NCBI GenBank assembly: GCA_032615215.1
Contig: CP128433.1
Coordinates: forward strand, 3,865,501-3,929,500
Origin: Microbulbifer sp. MKSA007
Lineage (GTDB): Bacteria; Pseudomonadota; Gammaproteobacteria; Pseudomonadales; Cellvibrionaceae
Reading direction: 5' to 3'
DNA length: 64,000 nucleotides
Part shown: one piece after another, positions 8,799 to 17,756 of the stretch
Position numbering within the stretch: the stretch's first letter is position 1
Layout of the letters: every line of letters starts with the position of its first letter
The notes under the pieces: generated by a model
What the model was told of the DNA's origin: nothing
The model's database searches: none
What the model saw: the letters and a program-made list of their open reading frames with translations, nothing else
Made by a program: the position numbers and the translations under genes

Positions 8799-10874
8799 AT
8801 GGATAGGTTTATAAAGTTTATTGCTGCGGCAGTTATTGCAAGCCCGGCATTTTCCACCCACGCAAATACAAATGAACATTCACCCAATTTTAGCTACGAG
8901 GATATTTTCGACCTGGAGTACGCCAGCGACCCACAGTTTGGCACTAACGATAAAAATATTTATTACGTGCGCAACTCCCTGAACAAAATGGCAGATACCA
9001 CAAGGGCAAACCTCTGGTATATCAGCGATGATGGCAAAGATCATCGCCCCCTAACCTCGGGAGATTTTCACGATCACTCGCCACATCTATCTCCAGATGG
9101 AAAAACCATTGCCTTTATCAGCGACAGGAGTGGAAAGCCCCAGATACATTTGTTGTGGCTAGACAATGGTAAAAGTGAGCAAATTTCCCATCTACCCAAA
9201 GCCCCATCAAATATCCAGTGGTCCCACGATGGTCAGCATATAGCCTTCACCATGTTCGTGCCCGAGAACAAACCGCTGCCAGTGGAGCTTCCCACACCAC
9301 CAGAAGGGGGCGAGTGGGAGGAAACACCTAAGTTTATCGACAAGAGCTTGTATCGCATTGAGGGCCAGGGATACTTAGAGCAGGGTAATTCACAGGTTTT
9401 CATGATTTCCCGTGAAGGAGGCACTCCCCGTCAGCTCACCAGTGGGGACTACGAGCACAACAGCCAGCTCAGCTGGGGCAAAAATAATAAGGCCATTTAC
9501 TTTTCAGCAAATCGCCACCCAAATCATGAAATTGAACTGCTGGATTCAGAAATTTACAAGGTAAATATCAACGATGGAAATATTGAGCAAGTAACCGAGA
9601 GATTTGGCCCCGATTTTCAACCTCAAATCTCACCCGACGGAAGAAAGCTGGCATATTTAGGCTATGAAGATCAGCGGTTTTCCTACCACCAAAACACTTT
9701 GCGAGTGATCGACCTCGCTAGTGGAAAAAACCAGCTAATAAAAACTGCCAGCGATCGTAGCGTTTCCGATTTTCAGTGGCTCGCTGACAGTAAGCGTATT
9801 GCTTACAGCTATGACGATCATGGCTCAACCAAAATTGCCATTAAGAAAATTGGCGGAAAGGAAACCTTGATAGCGGATGACGCTGGTGGACTGACACTAG
9901 GCGCGCCCTATAGTTTTTCAGATTTTGCTGTCTCCAAACTTGGAAACGTAGTTTATACCCGAACCACACCTCAAATTCCCGCAGAACTTGCAATTTCTCG
10001 TGGCGGTAAGATAAAAATTCTCACGGCGATCAACAGTGATTTGATACCTCTACGCAATATGGCCCATGTGGAAGAGATCAACTATAAATCCAGCTTCGAT
10101 GGTCGCAATATCCAGGGCTGGATCGCCTACCCCCCAAATTTCGACCCCCAAAATAAATACCCCCTGTTACTTGAGATTCACGGTGGCCCACTATCTAACT
10201 ACGGCCCGCGCTTTTCTGCCGAAATGCAACTATTTGCCGCCGCAGGCTATGTCGTGCTCTACACTAACCCTCGTGGCTCTACCAGCTACGGCAATGAGTT
10301 TGCCAACCTGATCCATCACAACTTCCCTAGCCAGGATTACGATGACCTAATGGCAGGTGTCGATGCAGTTATCGCCCAAGGCTATATCGATGAGGATCAA
10401 TTATTTGTCACAGGTGGGAGTGCCGGCGGCACACTGACGGCCTGGATTATTGGTAAAACTGAACGATTCAGGGCTGCGGTAGTTGTCGCACCGGTAATCA
10501 ATTGGGAGAGCTTTGTTCTAACCGCCGATTACTCCAAAATATTTACTCGCTACTGGTTTTCCGGGATGCCTTGGGAGGCCCCCGGGGAGTATCGACGCCG
10601 CTCTCCACTCACATATATTGGCAATGTCACTACACCGACCATGCTATTGACTGGAGAAAACGATTATCGCACCCCGATATCTGAGACCGAGCAGTTTTAC
10701 CAAGCACTAAAGTTAAATGATGTAGAGGCAGCTATGGTGCGCCTTCCAAACACATCCCATAACTTTTCCGATAGACCCAGCAAGAGAATCTCTAAAGTAG
10801 CTTCGACCCTCTACTGGTTTGATCAACACAAACCCGATAGAGAAAATGAAAGCGAGGATTTGGCAACCAACTAA
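8799..10874 (+). CDS. S9-family serine peptidase (prolyl oligopeptidase type), exported, copy 1
   Basis: 691 residues. The N-terminal signal peptide (MDRFIKFIAAAVIASPAFSTHA) indicates export. A beta-propeller-like region follows with repeated SPDG/SWG motifs (HLSPDGKTIAFIS, QISPDGRKLAYLG), then an alpha/beta-hydrolase domain. The nucleophile is Ser541 in GGSAGG; the acid is probably Asp in GENDYRTP and the base His in NTSHNFSD. Such enzymes cleave short peptides and usually act in the periplasm or outside the cell. ATG 8799 is chosen for its good ribosome binding site (AAAGGAG, 10 bases upstream) and for the signal peptide. It is closely related to the next gene along its whole length. Confidence 0.9.
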   Translation: MDRFIKFIAAAVIASPAFSTHANTNEHSPNFSYEDIFDLEYASDPQFGTNDKNIYYVRNSLNKMADTTRANLWYISDDGKDHRPLTSGDFHDHSPHLSPDGKTIAFISDRSGKPQIHLLWLDNGKSEQISHLPKAPSNIQWSHDGQHIAFTMFVPENKPLPVELPTPPEGGEWEETPKFIDKSLYRIEGQGYLEQGNSQVFMISREGGTPRQLTSGDYEHNSQLSWGKNNKAIYFSANRHPNHEIELLDSEIYKVNINDGNIEQVTERFGPDFQPQISPDGRKLAYLGYEDQRFSYHQNTLRVIDLASGKNQLIKTASDRSVSDFQWLADSKRIAYSYDDHGSTKIAIKKIGGKETLIADDAGGLTLGAPYSFSDFAVSKLGNVVYTRTTPQIPAELAISRGGKIKILTAINSDLIPLRNMAHVEEINYKSSFDGRNIQGWIAYPPNFDPQNKYPLLLEIHGGPLSNYGPRFSAEMQLFAAAGYVVLYTNPRGSTSYGNEFANLIHHNFPSQDYDDLMAGVDAVIAQGYIDEDQLFVTGGSAGGTLTAWIIGKTERFRAAVVVAPVINWESFVLTADYSKIFTRYWFSGMPWEAPGEYRRRSPLTYIGNVTTPTMLLTGENDYRTPISETEQFYQALKLNDVEAAMVRLPNTSHNFSDRPSKRISKVASTLYWFDQHKPDRENESEDLATN

Positions 10875-11040
10875 TTCAAAATTTTACAGGTATATTCGGC
10901 CAAATAACGGAGTAGCAGGTCAGCCACCCTGTTGCTCCATCACGGATTATCCCGTCGAGCACACCAGTCAACGGATCACTCCCTTTGTCCCCCCTTCCTC
11001 AGGTATCCTCTAGGAAACAAGAAGGAGGAGCCTAAAGATC

Positions 11041-13095
11041 ATGAACCGGCTAATAAAAATTGTCGCAGCGATGTTTATCGCCAGCCCTGCGCTCGCTGAT
11101 AACCAACTACCCAATTTTAGTTACGAGGATGTATTTAACCTCGAATACGCGAGTAGCCCTCAGTTCAGCAGTGACGGGAAAAGTATTTATTACGTCCGCA
11201 ACTCAATGAACAAAATGAAAGACGGCAAGCGCGCGAACCTTTGGCGTATCGGTACCGATGGCAAAGATCACCGCCCTCTGACCTCTGGAGACTACTCCGA
11301 TTACTCCCCACAGCTATCTCCAGACGGGAAGACCATCGCTTTTATCAGCACCCGCAGTGGCAGCCCGCAGATCCACCTGCTGTGGTTAGATAATGGCCAG
11401 AATCTGCAGATTACTCACCTGCCAAAATCCCCCTCCAATATCCAGTGGTCACGGGATGGTAAGCAAATAGCTTTCACTATGTTCGTACCGGAAAGCAAAC
11501 CTCTGCCAGTACAGCTCCCCAGTGCCCCGGAAGGCGCAGAGTGGGCTAAGCCACCACAGTTTATCGACAGCAGTATTTATCGTTCAGATGGCATGGGCTA
11601 TTTAAAGCAGGGGCATGTACAGGTTTTTGTGATCCCTCGAGAGGGCGGTACCCCTCGCCAGCTTACCGAAGGCGAGTACGATCATCACAGCAGTCTCGCC
11701 TGGAGTAAAAATAACGATGCAATTTACTTCTCAGCCAATCGTCATCCCGATCACGAAATCGAGCTGATGAACTCGGAAATTTACAAGGTGAGCCTACAAA
11801 ACGGCAGTATCGAGCAAATTACCGAACGTTATGGTCCCGACCATCACCCGCAGATGTCTCCAGATGGTACGAAGCTGGCCTATTTAGGCTTTGAGGATCA
11901 AAAGCTCGGATACCAACAACATACTCTGCGCGTCCTGGATCTCAATAGCGGGAAGTCCCGTAAAATAAAAACTGCCAAGGATCGCAGCATCTCCAACTTC
12001 CACTGGCTGGGCGATAGCAAGCGAATTGCCTATAGCTACGACGATCACGGCTCCACCAAAATTGCCATCAAGAAAATTGGTTCCAGCGAAACCCTAATGG
12101 CCAGCGACGCTGGAGGCCTTTCGCTGGGACGCCCATACTCCGGTGCCAATTTTGCAGTCTCCAAACGCGGGGACATCGCCTACACACAAACAACCCCTCA
12201 AAATCCCGCCGAACTGGCTCTAGCGCGCAACGGCAAAACCCAGGCACTCACCGAGCTCAATGGCGACCTGATGCCACTGCGCGAGATGGCAAATATTGAG
12301 GAGATCAACTACAAATCGAGCTTTGATGGCCGAGATGTTCAGGGCTGGGTCGCTTACCCACCCAATTTCGATCCCGAGAAGAAATATCCCCTTCTATTGG
12401 AAATTCACGGTGGCCCCTTCTCTAATTACGGCCCCAGATTTGCCGCCGAAGTCCAGTTATTTGCCGCTGCTGGGTACGTTGTTCTGTACACTAACCCCCG
12501 CGGCTCCACCAGCTACGGCCATGAATTTGCCAACTTAATTCACCATAACTACCCGAGCCAGGATTACGACGACCTGATCTCTGGCGTCGACGCTGTAATT
12601 TCTCAAGGTTATATTGATGAAGAGCAGTTATTTGTTACTGGTGGCAGCGGCGGAGGCACGTTGACAGCCTGGATCATTGGTAAAACTGACCGTTTTAGGG
12701 CCGCTGTTGTCGCCAAGCCTGTCATCAACTGGGAAAGCTTTGTCTTAACTGCCGATTATTCCAGATTCTTTACCAGCTATTGGTTCTCAGGGATGCCCTG
12801 GGAGAAACCTGAGGAATACCGGCGTCGCTCACCGCTCACCTATGTCGGAAACGTTACCACTCCCACTATGCTCTTAACCGGGGAAGAGGACTACCGCACA
12901 CCGATGTCGGAAACAGAGCAGTTTTATCAAGCACTAAAACTTAATGACGTTGATGCTGCCATGGTTCGCATTCCGGGGGCATCCCACAGTATCGCTGCCA
13001 GGCCAAGCCAGCTAGTGGCAAAAGTTGCATCGATTTTATATTGGTTTGATAAACATAATCCCAACCAAGAAAGCGAAGACCTTGTAGCAAGATAA
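11041..13095 (+). CDS. S9-family serine peptidase, exported, copy 2
   Basis: 684-residue paralogue of the preceding gene, similar from the first domain to the last (for example PNFSYEDVFNLEYAS, YYVRNSMNKM, NYKSSFDGRDVQGW). The signal peptide ends near ALAD. The nucleophile Ser536 sits in GGSGGG, where copy 1 has GGSAGG; the acid is in GEEDYRTP and the base in GASHSIAA. AAGGAGG at 11022-11028 precedes ATG 11041. The 166-base spacer to copy 1 lacks the repeat seen before copy 1, so this is a gene-level tandem duplication that has since diverged. Confidence 0.9.
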   Translation: MNRLIKIVAAMFIASPALADNQLPNFSYEDVFNLEYASSPQFSSDGKSIYYVRNSMNKMKDGKRANLWRIGTDGKDHRPLTSGDYSDYSPQLSPDGKTIAFISTRSGSPQIHLLWLDNGQNLQITHLPKSPSNIQWSRDGKQIAFTMFVPESKPLPVQLPSAPEGAEWAKPPQFIDSSIYRSDGMGYLKQGHVQVFVIPREGGTPRQLTEGEYDHHSSLAWSKNNDAIYFSANRHPDHEIELMNSEIYKVSLQNGSIEQITERYGPDHHPQMSPDGTKLAYLGFEDQKLGYQQHTLRVLDLNSGKSRKIKTAKDRSISNFHWLGDSKRIAYSYDDHGSTKIAIKKIGSSETLMASDAGGLSLGRPYSGANFAVSKRGDIAYTQTTPQNPAELALARNGKTQALTELNGDLMPLREMANIEEINYKSSFDGRDVQGWVAYPPNFDPEKKYPLLLEIHGGPFSNYGPRFAAEVQLFAAAGYVVLYTNPRGSTSYGHEFANLIHHNYPSQDYDDLISGVDAVISQGYIDEEQLFVTGGSGGGTLTAWIIGKTDRFRAAVVAKPVINWESFVLTADYSRFFTSYWFSGMPWEKPEEYRRRSPLTYVGNVTTPTMLLTGEEDYRTPMSETEQFYQALKLNDVDAAMVRIPGASHSIAARPSQLVAKVASILYWFDKHNPNQESEDLVAR

Positions 13096-13133
13096 ATAAC
13101 CATTCAATTTGTTATATTTTGACACTTTATTTT

Positions 13134-13156
13134 CAGTGGGCTCTTTGAGCCCACTG
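13134..13156 (+). terminator. Hairpin after S9 copy 2
   Basis: A perfect 10-base stem, CAGTGGGCTC/GAGCCCACTG, with a TTT loop lies 38 bases after the stop. The downstream strand is not T-rich, so termination efficiency is uncertain. Confidence 0.6.
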
Positions 13157-13163
13157 AGTAATC

Positions 13164-13193
13164 TTGTTACTAGTGTCATTTGTACCGCATAAT
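13164..13193 (+). promoter_or_regulatory. Putative promoter of third S9 peptidase
   Basis: TTGTTA (13164-13169) and CATAAT (13188-13193) with 18-base spacing lie between the hairpin and the start of the third peptidase. By-eye call. Confidence 0.35.
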
Positions 13194-13221
13194 CTCTTAA
13201 GCAACAGACATGGACGAGATC

Positions 13222-15176
13222 ATGCGCAAACTAATATTTCTACTATTTCTCTGGCCCACCTTAGTCCTCTCTAGTCAAATTCCCTTAAATGACTTAATAC
13301 GTCATGCTGATATAGAAGAAGTTAAAATCTCACCAACAGGTACACATATAGCAATACGAAAACTCCACGAAGGTGAGAGAGTGCTTATTTTCATGTCTTT
13401 GGAAACAAGGAAAGTTACAGGTCTTTTACGTTTTCGCGGTGAGGAAGAGGTAGGAGATTTTTTCTGGGCCAACCATGAGCGGGTTGTTGCTGAGATAGTG
13501 TCCAGACAAACCTCACTGGAAACTCCTGTCACTTATGGTTCGCTTTATGCAGTCAATTACGACAATACGAAAGCCAAAAATATTTTTGGTCACTCAAGTG
13601 GTGAAATGCAAACTGGCACTCGCTTTAAAAAAGCTAAAGCCACATATGCACACGCTGACTTGGTAGATCCTCTAATCCATAAAGATAAAAAGATACTGAT
13701 ATCCACACGCCCATGGGCTCAAAACCAAGAAGCTATTGGAGAGATTTTAGAGCTAGATATCTACAGTGGTATCAAGAAAAAAGTAGCTCGACTTCCAGAG
13801 GTTGACGGGGTTGTTCACACAGATAATGCAGGTAATATAGTATTTGCCACTGGCACACATGAAGAAGGTTATCAGCAGCTTTATCAAATGACTGATAATG
13901 GTTGGAAGTTAGTAGACCAACCTGTATTAAAAAATGGCACCCCTGTTGGTTCAGACTCAACAACCAATGAGTTCTACCTATCGATATATCACAGTGACAA
14001 CACTGAACAACTTATTAAATTAGATACCAAGTCAATGGAATTCAAGTCTGTATTCCAGCATGAAATTTCAGATATCGAAGGCATCATTTATAACCCCAAA
14101 GATTTAAGACCACTTGGAGTGTATCTCCACCCAGACTACCCTGAGGAATATTTCTTTGATGATGGCGATGGATTTTCTGCATATTTCCGCGGCCTAAAAA
14201 AGGCCTTTGATGGATACAACCTTCTATTTACAAGCTTTACAACTGACGGTTCCTTAGGGGTATTAAGAGTATATGGCGACAGGCTTCCTGGAGATTATTT
14301 CTTAGTTAATACTAAAACCAAAAAAGTTGACTTCCTAATTTCCTCATCAGAGTGGCTAGACCCACAAGCACTCAATCCAATGGTTGCAGATTCATTTATA
14401 ACTGACGACAAGCTTCGCATTGGCACCTACTTAACATTCCCCAAGAAGAGAAAAGAAAGACTGCCAATGGTCGTAATTCCTCACGGCGGGCCGCACTCTC
14501 GTGATTATTGGAATTACAACCAAACCGCTCAAATATTGTCTATGAACGGTTACTTGGTTCTGCAAATGAATTTTCGAGGCTCAACGGGATACGGTGGAGG
14601 GTTCTATACCGCTGGAGAGAAGGAATGGGGCAATAAGATTCAACAGGATATTGCCGATTCAGTAATGTGGGCGATAGAAAAAGGTTACGCTGATCCTGAG
14701 CGTATATGTATCTATGGTGCAAGCTTCGGTGGCTACTCGGCACTTATGAATCCAATTCGCCACCCCAGTCTCTACAAGTGTGCGGCAGGTTATGTTGGTA
14801 TATATAACTTAGAAATGATGTATACAAAAGGGGATATCAAGCAGAGGGATCGCGGAATTGCTTACTTAAACCGAGAACTCAGCAGGGATAAAAATTTCCT
14901 CAATGAAAACTCCCCCTTTACAGCTTGGAAAAGCTTAATTTGCCGATATTTTTGATTCATGGTGAAGAAGACCAAAGGGCTCCCTTTGAACACGCAAAAG
15001 CCATGGTGAAAGAGTTCAAAAAAATGAACAAGCCTGTTAAAACTTTATTTGTGAAAAGAGAAGGCCACGGGTTCTACACAGAAGAAAATAATATGAAACT
15101 CTATACAGAACTTCTTGAGTTTTTAGACGAGCATATAGGTGTTGGAGCGGCCGAAAAACAGCCCAGCAGAGGGTAG
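13222..15176 (+). CDS. S9-family peptidase, exported, copy 3, with apparent -1 frameshift
   Basis: 651 residues if repaired. The signal peptide MRKLIFLLFLWPTLVLSS supports ATG 13222 over the in-frame ATG 13210. The hydrolase domain shows VIPHGGPHSRD, the oxyanion-side FRGSTGYG and the nucleophile in GASFGGYSALM. The first frame stops at 14955. The second frame supplies LNLPIFLIHGEEDQRAPFEHA with the acid, and the base His in EGHGFYTE. Restoring one A in the four-A run at 14929-14932 joins them as TAWKKLNLPIF. This gene is AT-richer and only distantly similar to the two preceding peptidases, resembling acylaminoacyl-peptidase-like S9C members, so it probably has a separate origin. Confidence 0.85.
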
Positions 15177-15192
15177 AGTATTAAACTGATAA

Positions 15193-15219
15193 TGTAGCCC
15201 CAATCAACCAGGGGCTACA
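15193..15219. terminator. Hairpin between convergent genes
   Basis: TGTAGCCCC and GGGGCTACA form a perfect 9-base stem around a 9-base loop. It lies between the third S9 gene (+) and the first Spy-like gene (-) and could end both transcripts, although neither side has a long T run. Confidence 0.6.
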
Positions 15220-15256
15220 TGTTCTCTATTTCGCGATCACCTAAAAAGACTCTCAC

Positions 15257-15718
15257 TCAACCATGATCGCGATACGCCTTCCACTTCTTCATATGACGAT
15301 CCTTTTTTTCAGCCTTCAGGGTTTCCAGCTTGGCGAGCTGCTCATCTGTTAATACAGACTCAAATTGAGTACGCATCTGGTTGCGGCTCTGCATTTTAGC
15401 GACTTCCAGTTTGCCAATCTCCGCCCCCAGGCTTGCCAGTGTTTGCTGATCGGCACCGGAACGAATTGCTTCACGCAACTCTTCATACGCTTTGTGCATT
15501 TCTTCGCGCTTAGCTATTTTTCCTTCACGGTTGGACTTGCGAAGCTCCTTCAGTTGATCCTTTTGAGCTTCCGTCAGGTCCAGCTCTTTAGCAATTTTTT
15601 CTGGTCCATGGCCGCGACCTTCCATACGTCCTTTACCATCACATGCCATGCCAACGGCTGGTACTGCTACAACGCCAGCCAAAGCCAAACTACCTACTAC
15701 AGTTTTCCAGTTTTTCAT
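15257..15718 (-). CDS. Spy/CpxP-like periplasmic protein 1 (LTXXQ family)
   Basis: 153 residues. A signal peptide (MKNWKTVVGSLALAGVVAVPAVGMA) is followed by an all-helical, charged mature protein with the paired LTXXQ-type motifs LTEAQKDQLKELR and LTDEQLAKLETLK. Spy/CpxP proteins are periplasmic chaperones or sensor inhibitors of Cpx-type systems. A paralogue lies at 17124 and a CpxRA-like pair follows that. The upstream region carries a phased GTAAA array (see 15770). Mature sequence starts with a cysteine (ACDGKG), but the preceding residues do not make a convincing lipobox. Confidence 0.88.
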   Translation of the reverse strand: MKNWKTVVGSLALAGVVAVPAVGMACDGKGRMEGRGHGPEKIAKELDLTEAQKDQLKELRKSNREGKIAKREEMHKAYEELREAIRSGADQQTLASLGAEIGKLEVAKMQSRNQMRTQFESVLTDEQLAKLETLKAEKKDRHMKKWKAYRDHG

Positions 15719-15769
15719 CGTTCAACCCTCTCGTTTGCATTCAGTAAGTACATAGTAAGTGGGCGCCGT

Positions 15770-15804
15770 GTAAACGGGGGATAACTGTGGTAAACCTTTG
15801 TTAA
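15770..15804. promoter_or_regulatory. Candidate Cpx-type operator of Spy-like gene 1
   Basis: Half-sites GTAAA (15770), GATAA (15780), GTAAA (15790) and GTTAA (15800) start exactly 10 bases apart. The last two give GTAAA-N5-GTTAA, close to the CpxR consensus GTAAA-N5-GTAAA. A TACTAT-like -10 for the minus-strand gene lies on the gene side (about 15753-15758), so the array occupies an activator position. The same array precedes the second Spy-like gene. Confidence 0.7.
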
Positions 15805-15984
15805 GAGCTCACAACAAGCGCTTTTTATAATAAATACAGCTTACAAAATGCACCGACTGTAAAAAAATTTTCAAATTAATGGTTGTGAAGGGAAATAAAA
15901 GAGAGGGGTAGAATTTAAATTAGAAATTTAATCCGGAAGTTACAAAGGGCTGACCAGTATAACTTCCACAACATCGAAATGTTT

Positions 15985-16353
15985 TTAATGGAGAGCGGCT
16001 GAGGAGGGATTTTGTTTCGTATCCACATCTTCCAGTGAGTGAGTCAGAACAAAGTAATAAACAACCTGCTCGCGCCCCTGGACTTCTGCTACCAGGTCAA
16101 AGTTGTACTCTCCCCGCTCCCCGGGAGAAATACGCACAGCGGCTATATGTTCAGGCTCAATAAACAGCTCGGCGACGGGTCATTTACCGCGCATTACCTG
16201 AACCAACTTGGTACGGGCATCTTCAGCGGTGAAGCGCCAGTGGTAGTCATCATCATCGTATACTACCGAATCACTACTTCCGGCCCTGACGATGCAATTT
16301 GTATGCTCTGCCAGCCAGGGCCAAAACTCGCTGAACAACAGAGAGCTTTTCAT
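15985..16353 (-). pseudogene. Small gene of unknown function interrupted by in-frame TGA
   Basis: A 123-codon reading frame starts at ATG 16353, 6 bases after the flavodoxin stop, and runs to TAA at 15985. Codon 58 (16180-16182) is TGA. Both halves look coding: upstream of it is ...DDDDYHWRFTAEDARTKLVQV, downstream PVAELFIEPEHIAAVRIS and REQVVYYFVLTHS. A single C-to-T change from CGA (Arg) would explain the stop. I do not recognise the family. It probably formed an operon with the flavodoxin. It could be a real nonsense mutation or a base-call error; there is no visible hairpin right after the TGA to suggest recoding. Confidence 0.6.
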
Positions 16354-16359
16354 AACGAA

Positions 16360-16908
16360 TCAGTCATCCAACTCAAGAACATCACTATCAAGCGCAAGCT
16401 CTTCAGCTATTTGCAGACACCAGCGATTCAGCCGCTCTGTGGTCATCTCTTCCTGCTGGTCTTCATCAATAGCCAGGCCGACAAACTTTGCTCCACCTTC
16501 GACTTCAGCTTTTGAGGCTTCATACTCGTAGCCTTCAGTGGACCAGTGACCGACTATAGTGGCTCCTTTTTCCACAATAACATCGTGGAGCATGCCCATC
16601 GCATCCAGGAAATAGTCGCCGTACCCAAATTGGTCTCCCAGGCCAAATAAAGCGACGGTCTTTCCGCTAAAATCGATTTCCTGCACATCCTCCCAGAACT
16701 CTTCCCAGTCAGATTGAATCTGACCAAAGTCCCAGGTAGGGATTCCAAAGATAAGATACTGATAATTAGCAATATCCAACTGGGTGACATCGGCAATATC
16801 AAACAGGTCTACATTGTCTTCGCCAAGGCGGGCGCGGATGCGCAAAGCTACAGACTCGGTATTACCCTCATCACTGCCATAGAACAAGCCGATTTTACTC
16901 ACAGTCAA
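16360..16908 (-). CDS. fldB: Flavodoxin (long-chain, FldB-like)
   Basis: 182-residue FMN electron carrier. The phosphate-binding loop GLFYGSDEGNTESVA is at residues 7-21. FMN-contacting segments PTWDFGQIQSDWEEFW and GLGDQFGYGDYFLDAMG match long-chain flavodoxins. Length and the acidic C-terminus fit FldB-type proteins. It is transcribed towards the small broken gene at 15985. The FldA versus FldB assignment is tentative. Confidence 0.88.
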   Translation of the reverse strand: MTVSKIGLFYGSDEGNTESVALRIRARLGEDNVDLFDIADVTQLDIANYQYLIFGIPTWDFGQIQSDWEEFWEDVQEIDFSGKTVALFGLGDQFGYGDYFLDAMGMLHDVIVEKGATIVGHWSTEGYEYEASKAEVEGGAKFVGLAIDEDQQEEMTTERLNRWCLQIAEELALDSDVLELDD

Positions 16909-17020
16909 CCCTCTCCGCCCAATCCGGGCCGCTACATACTAAATTACAAGGCGGCGTATTCTCCCAGCAATAACCGGGCTCAGCAAGTTACCTATCTGAT
17001 CAGGTTTCGGCAGGAATAAA

Positions 17021-17047
17021 GAAAAATGCCCCCGGGGCAGCGGGGGC
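17021..17047 (-). terminator. Rho-independent terminator of Spy-like gene 2
   Basis: On the minus strand GCCCCCGCTGCCCCGGGGGC can fold into a GC-rich hairpin and is followed by ATTTTTC. It lies about 75 bases beyond the stop of the 17124-17588 gene. Confidence 0.7.
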
Positions 17048-17123
17048 TAAGGGTTATGAACCTGCTGGGCCTTGGGGAAGGGTGCACCCAGCGGATCGCA
17101 CAAGGAGTCTTTGGTTGGGGGGC

Positions 17124-17588
17124 CTAGGACTCTGAATCCTGGCTTGCAGAGCTTTCATCGCGCCGTTTCATTTGGCGCGCTTTGCGCTCACTCTTTAGCT
17201 GCTCTAGCTTGGCCTTCTGCTCATCAGTCAGAATGGCCTTAAACTGTTCTTTCATTTCGTTGCGGTTCTGCATCTCCTGAAGCTTTAGCTTGCCTAGCTC
17301 TTCGCCCAATTGATCCAGTGTCGCCTGGTCAGCGCCCGACTCAATCGCCGCATTTAATTCCTTGCGCAGCTCGATCATTTGCTCGCGCTGTGCCATTCTC
17401 GCCTCGCGGTTGCTCTCCCGGTTGGCCTTTAACTGTGCCTGCTGGCCTTCGGTCAACTCAAGCTGGCGGACCATATATTCAAATCCACGCCCCTGACCAC
17501 CTTCACCACCGCCGAAAGCAAGTGCCGCAGGGGCAACCAGAACACCTACCAAGGCCAAGCTTCCCATTGCTTGTTTCCAGTGTTTCAT
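17124..17588 (-). CDS. Spy/CpxP-like periplasmic protein 2 (LTXXQ family)
   Basis: 154 residues from ATG 17588, where the signal peptide MKHWKQAMGSLALVGVLVAPAALA begins; a longer open frame upstream lacks family character. The mature part has LTEGQQAQLKANRESNREARM and LTDEQKAKLEQLKSERKARQ, the two LTXXQ-type repeats, and ends in a Ser/Asp-rich tail. It is a paralogue of the 15257 gene and is transcribed divergently from the response regulator at 17757, the classic cpxP-cpxRA arrangement. It probably serves as periplasmic chaperone or feedback inhibitor. Confidence 0.9.
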   Translation of the reverse strand: MKHWKQAMGSLALVGVLVAPAALAFGGGEGGQGRGFEYMVRQLELTEGQQAQLKANRESNREARMAQREQMIELRKELNAAIESGADQATLDQLGEELGKLKLQEMQNRNEMKEQFKAILTDEQKAKLEQLKSERKARQMKRRDESSASQDSES

Positions 17589-17639
17589 TCCTACGTCCTC
17601 ATGTTCGCGTTCAGTGACTACATAGTAAGCCCAGCTTGT

Positions 17640-17684
17640 GTAAACGGGGGAAAACACCGGTAAACATTTGTTAAGAACGGTAAA
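17640..17684. promoter_or_regulatory. Candidate Cpx-type operator in the spy2/cpxR divergent region
   Basis: Half-sites GTAAA (17640), GAAAA (17650), GTAAA (17660), GTTAA (17670) and GTAAA (17680) start exactly 10 bases apart. The first four share spacing and much sequence with the array at 15770, including GTGTAAACGGGGG. Position between the Spy-like gene and cpxR suggests activation of the former and autoregulation of the latter. A TATAAT at 17725-17730 is a probable -10 for cpxR. Confidence 0.72.
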
Positions 17685-17756
17685 AAGCCCTATCGCCGGC
17701 GGTAACCAGCGCCAGCGCTTTGCATATAATGGCCACACAGAAACTGAGAGAACGCC

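Noticed and set aside
16180..16182. TGA as a selenocysteine codon
   Set aside because: No hairpin resembling a bacterial SECIS is evident just after it, the neighbouring residues (GK-PVAEL) are not redox-like, and a CGA-to-TGA change explains it more simply.
16039..16531. Plus-strand frames over the flavodoxin and the small broken gene
   Set aside because: They lie antisense to fldB and to the 15985-16353 frame and have no protein-like features.
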